7,359 nucleotides of DNA from JBGPLH01 sp041486365 [NCBI: Thermodesulfobacteriota bacterium] (GTDB taxonomy: Bacteria; JAUYMQ01). Shown here piece by piece: positions 1-6,900 of this stretch (the stretch's first letter is position 1; each line of letters starts with the position of its first letter). The notes below the pieces were generated by a model. The model searched no databases. It saw only the letters and a program-made list of their open reading frames with translations, and was not told where the DNA came from. The position numbers and the translations under genes were made by a program. The stretch covers positions 1-7,359 of the forward strand of contig JBGPLH010000162.1 of the NCBI GenBank assembly GCA_041486365.1, in the 5' to 3' direction.

Positions 1-600
1 CCGCGCCGGCAGCGTGGACTGCGCCTCGGTGAGGCCCGGCCCGGAGGGCAGGCCGAACCAGGCCGGCTTCTGGATCCAGGCCAGGTTCAAGGCGAGGAGC
101 AGGCCGCCGCCCAGGTAGCCGAGGGCGTAGCCCGTCGTCGAGACGCGGTCCATCTCGTCCCGGCGCGCCACATGGGGCAGGAGCGCGTCGTAGAAGACGA
201 AGCTCCCCGCCACGCCGATGTTCGCAAGCACGAAGAGCGCCGCCGCCAGGCGCCAGTCGCCCCGGTGGATGAAGAACATGAGCCCCGTCGACAGGATGCC
301 CACCGCCATGAAGAGGCCCAGGAGCTTCTTCTTGATCCCCGCCGCGTCGGCGAGCGCCCCCAACAGGGGCGACGCGACGGCGACGAAGACGAGGCTCACC
401 GTGGTCGCGATCGCAAAGCGCTGGGTGGCGAGCGCGGGCGGGACTCCCGCGGAGGCCACCTTCGAGAAGTAGATGGGGAACACCGCGCCGATGATGGTCG
501 TCACCATCGCGGAGTTCGCCCAGTCGTACATCGCCCAGGCGCGCAGCTCGGGGCGATGGAGCGCGATCCGCTCGAGGAATCGGGGAATTCGATCCGTCAT
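1..600 (-). CDS. UMF1/Atg22-like MFS transporter (partial, C-terminal half beyond window)
   Basis: Integral inner-membrane transporter of the major facilitator superfamily, UMF1 family (bacterial relatives of the yeast vacuolar effluxer Atg22). The substrate cannot be deduced. The minus-strand frame is open from ATG at 600 to base 1, giving 200 residues of a family that is usually about 420-500 long, so about half is missing. Diagnostic motifs are YDWANSA at residues 25-31, followed by a hydrophobic segment ending in FPIYF (41-45); SPLLGALAD (77-85) before a basic IKKK loop, the MFS loop 2-3 signature; FYDALLP (136-142); and RVSTTGYALGYLGGG (152-166). At least four to five membrane segments are visible. 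The start is supported by GGGAG (minus strand of 605-609) four bases upstream; another ATG at 611-609 is out of frame and soon reaches a stop. It is transcribed divergently from the lipoprotein gene across a 120-bp gap. Family assignment is firm; function is not. Confidence 0.92.
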   Translation of the reverse strand, partial: MTDRIPRFLERIALHRPELRAWAMYDWANSAMVTTIIGAVFPIYFSKVASAGVPPALATQRFAIATTVSLVFVAVASPLLGALADAAGIKKKLLGLFMAVGILSTGLMFFIHRGDWRLAAALFVLANIGVAGSFVFYDALLPHVARRDEMDRVSTTGYALGYLGGGLLLALNLAWIQKPAWFGLPSGPGLTEAQSTLPAR

Positions 601-720
601 GGGACTCCCATGATAAAGGGGTCGCGGCAAAGATGGTACACTGCGGCCCGTTGCGCCCCCCCGCCCCCCGCGTCCCGCGAGCGCCGGACGATCGAACTTC
701 CCGACGGAAAGGCCACCGCC

Positions 721-1827
721 ATGAGCCATCGCCGATTGGTTGCGCTCGTCGTTCTCCTTTTGCTCTGCGTCCCCCTCCCTGCCTGCTCGAAGCCCGCGCC
801 GCGCGGGCCCTGCTCGGACGCCGGGCCGGTGCCGACGATCTGCGGCTTCGAGAACCCGGAGGACAGCGAGTGGGTGCCGGGCGCCGGACTGCTCATCGTG
901 AGCAACATGCGCTTGTGGAACGTGAAGATCCCCGGCGGCGGGTTCCTCTCGGCCCGGGAGCCCGGATCGAAGGAGGTCTGGAAGATCTGGCCGGCGGGAG
1001 TCCCGGACGACGTCGCGCCGGAGCCCGGATGGGGCGATCCCTCCTGCCCCGGTCCGATAGACCCGAAGGCGTTCTTCAACCACGGCCTCACCTCCCTCCC
1101 GCGCGGCGACGGCGCGATCCTCTACGTGGTCGGGCATCGAGATATGAAAGGGGAAGGAAGAGAGGCGGTGGAGGTCTTCCGTCTCCAGGGCCGGGGGAAG
1201 GAAGCGCGCGTCTCGTGGAAAGCCTGCATCCCGACGGAGGGCGGCATCCAGGCGAACGACGTGGCCGTGGCGCCCGATGCCGAGGTGATCGTGTCGAACT
1301 ACGAGCCCTCGGGCTCGAAATGGCACACGATCCGCTCGGTGATGCTGGGGCAGAAGACAGGCGACGTGATGGGGTGGAAGGCGGAGCGCGGCTGGCGCCA
1401 CGTGCCGGACACGGCGGCGCGCCAGCCCAACGGGGTGGCCGTCTCGCCGAGCGGGGAGTGGATCTACTACGCGGAGATGGGCTCGGGGCTCGTGCACCGG
1501 ATCTCGAGCGACGGCTCGCCGCCGCACACGACGGTGACGGTGGGCGGCAATCCGGACAACATCTCATGGTCCCCGCGCGGCACGCTTCTGGTGGCGACCC
1601 ACACCGGCGGCGCGCGATTCATGGGTTGCGCGTACGGCCGGCTCCCGTGCAGGACGTCCTGGGAGGTGCACGAGATCGATCCAGAGAAGATGACCGAGAC
1701 ACGAATCATCGCACACGACGGGTCCGCCCTCGGCGCGGTGGCCTCCGCGACGGAGGCGCAGGGCGCGATCTATCTCGGCAGCGTCTTCGACGACCGGATC
1801 GGCGCCGTCCCGGCCCCGGCCCCGTGA
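721..1827 (+). CDS. Paraoxonase/arylesterase-like beta-propeller lipoprotein (putative lactonase/esterase)
   Basis: Exported lipoprotein of 368 residues, about the length of human PON1 (355). The N-terminus is a lipoprotein signal: basic SHRR, a hydrophobic stretch, then lipobox LPAC with Cys22 as lipidation site. The mature part aligns by eye with the PON/SMP-30-type six-bladed propeller: PED at 46-48 (PON1 Glu53-Asp54), FNHGL at 119-123 (His115), VVGHRD at 136-141 (His134), AND at 178-180 (Asn168-Asp169), QPNGVAVSP at 235-243 (Asn224), GNPDNIS at 276-282 (Asp269-Asn270), ATH at 292-294 (His285), and a final LGAVAS...YLGSVF strand pair (338-355). Both calcium sites and the His dyad therefore appear intact. 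PON enzymes hydrolyse lactones and aryl esters; that activity here is inference. ATG721 is chosen because the signal peptide begins there and GGAAAGG lies at 706-712. The open frame continues upstream to 172, but only opposite the transporter gene. It overlaps the next gene by four bases, implying co-expression. A generic SMP-30/strictosidine-synthase-like label would be the fallback. Confidence 0.85.
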   Translation: MSHRRLVALVVLLLLCVPLPACSKPAPRGPCSDAGPVPTICGFENPEDSEWVPGAGLLIVSNMRLWNVKIPGGGFLSAREPGSKEVWKIWPAGVPDDVAPEPGWGDPSCPGPIDPKAFFNHGLTSLPRGDGAILYVVGHRDMKGEGREAVEVFRLQGRGKEARVSWKACIPTEGGIQANDVAVAPDAEVIVSNYEPSGSKWHTIRSVMLGQKTGDVMGWKAERGWRHVPDTAARQPNGVAVSPSGEWIYYAEMGSGLVHRISSDGSPPHTTVTVGGNPDNISWSPRGTLLVATHTGGARFMGCAYGRLPCRTSWEVHEIDPEKMTETRIIAHDGSALGAVASATEAQGAIYLGSVFDDRIGAVPAPAP

Positions 1828-3380
1828 TCCGCCGTGCACTTCCCTGGCTCCTGATCGCTCTACTCGCCGCGCTTGCGTGGGTGAACGCGCTCGACAACGC
1901 GCCCGTCTGGGACGATCGCATTTACATCCTCGACAACGTGGCGGTGCGCGACGCGCGCTGGGGCGAGATCCTCGGGCGGCCCACGGGGGATTACTACCGG
2001 CCCGTCGTCTTCGCGAGCTTCGCGATCGCGGGAGGCGGCGATCCCGCGCGCTTCCCGGCGCAGATCGCCGCCAACATCGCGATCCACATCCTCTGCGCCT
2101 GGCTCTTCCTCGCCGCCCTGTTGGCCTTCGGCGCGACGCGCGGGGCGGCGCTCGCCGCCGCCCTCGTCTTCGCGCTGCATCCGGTCCAGACGGAAGCGGT
2201 GACCTACGTCTCCGGGCGGACCGATCTGCTGGCCGCGCTCTTCTCCTTCGCCGCGCTCCTCCTTCACGCCCTCGCGCGGGGATGGACCGGAAGGGCGCCG
2301 CGGCCCGCGCTCGTGGCCGGCGCGGTCGCCTGTTACGCCCTCGCGATCGGATCGAAGGAGTCATCGCTGCTCCTTCCCGGCGCGCTCTTCGCGGGAGACC
2401 TCCTCTTCTCGCGCCGGACGGGACGCGGAGCCCCGAAGGACGCCGCCGCCCTGTTGGCCCGCATGCTCCCCTACGCCCTCGTCCTGGCGGGCTACGGGGC
2501 CTGGCGCGCGCATCTCGGCGGGGGAACGGTCTCGATCCCCGATCCGGAGACGATGGGGCGAACCCTTCCGGCGGCGCTCTCGGCGGTGGGCGAATACGCG
2601 CGACTGTCCCTCTTCCCGGTGAACCTGCACCTAGAGCGCTTCGTCTCCGCCTCCGTCCCGCCCCTGATCGCGGGGGCCGCATTCCTGGCCGCGGCGCTGC
2701 TCGCGCTCGCGCGGGGCGCGGGCGCGACCCGCTTCTGGATCCTGTGGGCCGCGATCGCCTACCTGCCCGCCGCGAACCTGATCCCCGTCTACCCCGGTTT
2801 AACCTCGGGGACGATCTTCGCCCCCGAGCACTTCCTTTACCTGCCGCTCACGGGGATCCTCGCGGCCTGCGCTCCCGCGATCGCGCGGGACGTCCCTCGC
2901 AGGGTGGCGATCCCGCTCCTCGTCGGGGTGCTCGCCTGTTTCTCGCTCCTCGTGCACGATCGCAATCGCGACTGGCGCGATGAGGAGACGCTCTTCCGCC
3001 ACACGCTGCACTTCACGCCTGGGAGCGCGAGGGTGCGTCTCAACCTCGGCAATCTTCTCCTGGCCCGCGGCGATGCGCGGAGTGCGGAGGCGCAGTACGC
3101 GGAGGGCGCGCGCCGCCAGCCGGAGGACGTCGGCCTGCTGCTCAACCTCGGGATCGCCCGGATGCGACTCGGCCATCTTGGGGACGCGGAGAAGGCGCTG
3201 CGCCGCGCGACGGAGATCGCTCCCGGCGACGCGCGGGCCTGGGCGACGCTGGGAGCGCTCCACGGGAACGCGGGACGTCCGGACGATGCGCGGCGGGCCT
3301 TCGGACGGGCGCTCGCGATCGATCCTGCGAACGCGGACGCCCAGCATGGCATGATCATCTTGAACCGCATTCAAAAATAA
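1824..3380 (+). CDS. TMTC-like GT-C family membrane protein with C-terminal TPRs
   Basis: Polytopic membrane protein of 518 residues resembling eukaryotic TMTC proteins, which are GT-C O-mannosyltransferases with TPR tails. After TM1 (about 5-20) comes a loop with VWDDRIYILDN (28-38), where the Asp30-Asp31 pair matches the acidic GT-C motif, then YYRPV (57-61). Further TMTC-like signatures are ANIAIH (83-88), FALHPVQTEAVTYVSGRTDLLAALF (116-140), GSKES (176-180), YARLSLFPVNLHLE (258-271) and PEHFLYLP (334-341). RNRDWRDEETL (380-390) leads into three consecutive 34-residue TPRs at 402-435, 436-469 and 470-503. Family knowledge suggests transfer of a sugar from a polyprenyl-phosphate donor to exported protein; substrate and linkage are unknown. 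The start is GTG1824, overlapping the lipoprotein stop as GTGA. No clear Shine-Dalgarno is seen, which fits translational coupling. The next in-frame GTG (1881) would remove TM1. Eukaryotic TMTCs usually carry more TPRs. A generic 'TPR-containing membrane protein' is the cautious alternative. Confidence 0.85.
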   Translation: MIRRALPWLLIALLAALAWVNALDNAPVWDDRIYILDNVAVRDARWGEILGRPTGDYYRPVVFASFAIAGGGDPARFPAQIAANIAIHILCAWLFLAALLAFGATRGAALAAALVFALHPVQTEAVTYVSGRTDLLAALFSFAALLLHALARGWTGRAPRPALVAGAVACYALAIGSKESSLLLPGALFAGDLLFSRRTGRGAPKDAAALLARMLPYALVLAGYGAWRAHLGGGTVSIPDPETMGRTLPAALSAVGEYARLSLFPVNLHLERFVSASVPPLIAGAAFLAAALLALARGAGATRFWILWAAIAYLPAANLIPVYPGLTSGTIFAPEHFLYLPLTGILAACAPAIARDVPRRVAIPLLVGVLACFSLLVHDRNRDWRDEETLFRHTLHFTPGSARVRLNLGNLLLARGDARSAEAQYAEGARRQPEDVGLLLNLGIARMRLGHLGDAEKALRRATEIAPGDARAWATLGALHGNAGRPDDARRAFGRALAIDPANADAQHGMIILNRIQK

Positions 3381-3496
3381 GGGCCTGCACAGATTAATGT
3401 GTCAAGCTTTTCCTATTTTGGAGAAACTTTTTCTGAGATATCGGTCAGGGTTCCCAGGATGACGCGCCGCGAGAAGAAAAATGAGACGGAGTCGTT

Positions 3497-3577
3497 GAGG
3501 AATCTTTTGGCCCCAGAAGATTCCTCTGGGGCATGGTTCTTGCGTTCCGAACGGTCAGAGGTTTTGACTTCTGGGCC
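3497..3577. repeat. Cluster of overlapping inverted repeats (mutually exclusive hairpins)
   Basis: Three competing stems are readable. Stem A pairs 3497-3508 with 3515-3526: ten Watson-Crick pairs, then one G-T and one more A-T pair, around a six-base loop GGCCCC. Stem B pairs 3510-3517 (GCCCCAGA) with 3525-3532 (TCTGGGGC), a perfect eight-base match with a seven-base loop. Stem C pairs 3509-3519 with 3568-3577 (CTTCTGGGCC, one bulged C) and continues inward as 3523-3528 (CCTCTG) with 3556-3561 (CAGAGG). Each stem uses bases of the others, so only one can form at a time. No T tract follows, so this is not a canonical terminator on either strand. It could be an attenuator-like switch, a small palindromic repeat element or a mobile-element scar. 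Confidence 0.6.
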
Positions 3578-3894
3578 ATACCCGGTGTCGCGGGCCTGAT
3601 CATCGGGAGACGCAGATCCCACCGAGCTCTTCCTCCCGACGCTTCACCCCGTCTCGGTACGGCCGGGCAGCTATAGGCCGTTCGCTCCACCGAGCACAGC
3701 CCCCGTAGTCAAAGCCGGACCGGGAAGCCACGGATACGATCCTGTGCGCCGCGAAATGGCGGCGAGCGCATTCCGTCCTCGGGCCCGGCACCCTCACAGA
3801 CGCGCCAACCCGCATCCCCCCGCGGCCACACGTGTCCCGGAGGGTCGGATGTGCGCTTCGTTCCAACGGGTAGTGGGGTTCGCTTCAGAACACC

Positions 3895-3904
3895 TAAGGA
3901 GGGG
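3895..3904 (+). promoter_or_regulatory. Strong Shine-Dalgarno for the acylase gene
   Basis: TAAGGAGGGG contains a complete AGGAGG core (3897-3902) five bases before ATG 3908. It is much stronger than anything upstream of the other genes in the window, where sites are weak or absent. It fixes the acylase start, which also coincides with the first residue of a clear signal peptide. Confidence 0.9.
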
Positions 3905-3907
3905 AAT

Positions 3908-6900
3908 ATGAAACGCTCAGTGACCCTGGCACTGCTCCTGTGCCTCGGATTCGCATTGGCGCCGGCGGCACAGGCGGCGGTGACGGTCCGGGAGCCGGCC
4001 TACGGGATTCCACACATCTATGGCACCACGGACGTCGACCTGATGACCGAGTACGGCCGTCAGGTGGCCAAGGATCGCCTCGGCCAGTTCGTGCTTCTCA
4101 CGCGCGCCTCCCGGGGAACCCTCGCCCAGATGGGCCTGGGGTCGGCCGCGGGTGACGGCAACACCCGCTCGACGCAGTACAGCTCCAAGGAGCTGAACGA
4201 CATGTTCGCGAAGTACCCCGCCGGCGTGCAGGCCGAGATCGACGCCTACATCGCCGGGGTGAACACCGAGATCTACACCGTGCTTTCGGGACCCGTCACC
4301 TCCATGCCGGTGGAAGTGGGAACGGCGGTGCTGCTGGGTCTCGGGGCCAATCTCTTCGGGAACGCCACCAACATCTCCGACCAGGTGGATCCGGGCTACT
4401 CTCCCACCACCCAGTTCACCCGGGAGCTCTCGGTCGCGAACACCGTCCTCCAGACCCGCAACTTCGGATCCTCCAGCGCCTTCGGGAACGAGATCTCGAA
4501 CCAGACAGCGCTCAACGCGCTGATCGTGAAGTTCGGCGTCTCCACGGGAACGGCGATCTGGAACGATCTCTTCTTCACGAACGATCCCCTGGCGCCGGTC
4601 TCGGTGCCGGATCCCACCACGCCGGGCTTCGGTGGTCCCCTGGCCAAGGCGCCGCTGTCCCGCGGCACCCTGTTCGCAGCGGCCACCAAGCCGCTGTCGA
4701 CCCTGCTGGCGGCCGTGAGGCCGGCGACGCGCGACGCGGATGGGCTCGGGGCGATGCTGGCCTCGACCTTCTTGCCGACCGGCGACAAGGAGATCGTCGT
4801 GGCGCCGGTGGACGCCAGCCTGGCCAGGCAGAAGATGATCCCGACCTACGAATACACGGCGATCCTCGCCGAGCAGGAGAAGGTAGCCAAGGATCGCGAG
4901 GCCAACGCGCGCAAGTACGGCGCATGGCCGGCCATGGGCTCCTACATGTGGGAGATGGCGGGCGCCCGGAGCAAGAACGGCGAGCCCTGGCTCGGCGGCT
5001 TCCCCCAGACGGGGATCCAGACGCCGTCGATCATGCACGGTGTGGAGCTGTCCAGCGGCCAGGGGCCCAAGCCCATCCAGGCCGTGGGCATGGCCTTCGT
5101 GGGGGCCGGCGCGGTGCTGATCGGGCACACGCCGAACGTGGCGTTCACCACCACCACCGCTGCGCTCAAGAACACGAGCATCGTGGCGGAGCAGGTCGTC
5201 AACGAGAACACCGACAACGCGCGCTACAACGACGAGGGTACGCCCACGGTGATGGCCAAGCGCAACGAAACCATCAACCAGCTGGGCCCCCCTCCGATCG
5301 TGCGGACCTTCTTCCGTACGCACGTGCGCCAGAGCAACGGCGGCAGCCGCCCGGTGACCTCTTTCCTGGGTGACCGGGTCGCCACGGCCGCGGCAGGATC
5401 GAACGCCACCACGATCGTCACGACCGGGCTCACGGGGTCCACCTACGTGGGTGGCTACGTGCTGCTCACGGACCGCGCGGGCGCCGGGCAGATCCGGCCT
5501 ATCACGGCCCAGGGCGGATCCACCACACTCACCGTCGCGCCGGCCTTCACCGTGGCGCCGGTGGGCGCGCAGACCACCTTCACGGCCGTGAAGCCGGGCA
5601 ACACGATCATTGCCACGGCGGTGGAGTTCTCCTTCTGGCGCGAGGAGACCGACAGCGCCTACGGGTTCGGGCTGCTCCAGCGGGCCCAGAACGTCATGGA
5701 CGTGCGGCGGGCGATCCGCTGGATCACCACGACGCACAACTTCAATGCCGTGGACAATCAGAACTGGAACGGCGTCGGCGTGAACCTTGGCGCCAAGGGG
5801 AACATCGGGTACTGGTCGGCGGGCTTCTCGCCCGTTCGCCAGAGCGGCGATCCGCGTCTGCCCATCGACGGGACCGCGGCCAACCCGCTCGTGGTGTTCG
5901 GCGGCACGGTGACCGGCGCCGGGGCGAACAGCCTTGCAGACGCCTCGGCTCCCTTCAGCAGCGATCTTTCGCCGGAGCCGGTGAACTTCGCCTACGACAA
6001 CCCGGGGAACGCGGGGTCGGAGTACATCGTCGTTATCTCTGGAGGCACGGGACACCGGCAGTCGAGGCGGATCGCGAGCAACACCGCCACGACGCTGACC
6101 CTCGAGGAGGACTGGGGGGTCCCGCCCGCCGTGGGGGACACCTACGAGGTGATGGAGGTCATCGCCACCCCGGAGGCGATCAACACGACCCAGGGTTACT
6201 CGTCCAACTGGAACGGGAAGGCGAGCGTGGCCACCGTCACCGTGACGGGGCGCGAGTACCGCAGCAGCTTCATCCTCGAGCGGCTGTCCCTGGAGCCCAC
6301 GGCCGATCGTGACTTCAGCCGCCAGCTCAACAAGGACTTGGCGGGCCTGGACGGCGACGGCAAGCGGGGCCGGTACCTGCTGCCGAGGCTCCGGCAGGCG
6401 GTGAACGCTCTGGGCGGGCTGACCCCCGCCGAGGACGCCACCCTCAGTGCGCTGGAGGCCAACAACGCCTTCCCCATCGACAGCCGGAGGTTCATCGATC
6501 CGCTGACCGCCACGACCCAGACCCGGGAGAACGACTTCCTGCAGAACTGGTTCGATCGGCTCGCCACCACCATCTTCGGTGACGAGCTGTCGCTGACGGG
6601 CGTGGCCGTTCCCGGCGGTAACGCGGGACGCGCCGCGGCCGTCACCCACGCCGTGGACACGGCGGCGGGCGACGTCCCCGGGAGCCTCACCCTGAGCCAG
6701 GACTACTTCAACGGCGCCGACTGGCGTGCGGTGTTTATCAGTGACTTCAAGGCGACCAACACCGCCCTGGGAGGCATCCAGGCCCCCGTGGCGCGAGGCG
6801 TCTCGACCTACGCGAACGGCTTCGGGTACTCCTATCCCACGACACCGCTGGGGAACCGGGGGACCTACGAGCAGATCGTGCAGGTCGGGAAGGCAAGCGG

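Larger units (their letters stand above)
3381..3907. other. 527-bp intergenic region between the TMTC-like gene and the acylase gene
   Basis: No convincing gene is seen. The first 100 bases (3381-3480) are unusually AT-rich for this window: by hand count 47 of 100 are G or C, with T runs near 3408-3433 and an A run at 3477-3481. The middle (3497-3577) carries the overlapping inverted repeats listed separately. From about 3597 to 3890 the GC-rich character returns and several short palindromic stems can be drawn, for example 3603-3609 with 3633-3639, 3653-3664 with 3676-3681 plus 3689-3694, and 3745-3749 with 3766-3770. In DNA this rich in G and C such stems arise often by chance. The region should contain the terminator of the upstream operon and the promoter of the acylase gene, but no textbook stem-plus-T-tract terminator or sigma-70 promoter could be picked with confidence. 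Confidence 0.75.

Noticed and set aside
637-642. TACACT as a -10 box for the lipoprotein gene
   Set aside because: No matching -35 element at 16-18 bases upstream; the match alone is too weak to call a promoter.
172-720. In-frame upstream extension of the lipoprotein gene
   Set aside because: It lies mostly antisense to the transporter gene and gives an Arg/Glu/His-rich non-protein-like sequence. The signal peptide and lipobox place the true start at 721.
633-1823. In-frame upstream extension of the TMTC-like gene
   Set aside because: It runs out of frame through the paraoxonase-like gene and reads as Arg-rich filler. Family-like sequence begins exactly at GTG 1824.
1564-2682. A 372-codon minus-strand open frame across the lipoprotein/TMTC junction
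   Set aside because: Extremely Arg/Pro/Gly-rich shadow of high-GC coding sequence on the other strand; no domain or start signal.
3497-3532. Hairpin considered as a rho-independent terminator of the upstream operon
   Set aside because: Neither strand has a T tract directly after the stem, and it is more than 110 bases past the stop codon.
3399-3599. A 66-codon plus-strand open frame with a GTG start after the TMTC-like gene
   Set aside because: It has no Shine-Dalgarno, crosses the overlapping hairpins, and resembles no known small protein; a competing frame covers the same bases on the other strand.
3600-3866. An 88-codon minus-strand open frame in the intergenic region
   Set aside because: No recognisable domain, no good ribosome-binding site upstream of its start, and composition typical of a chance frame in GC-rich DNA.
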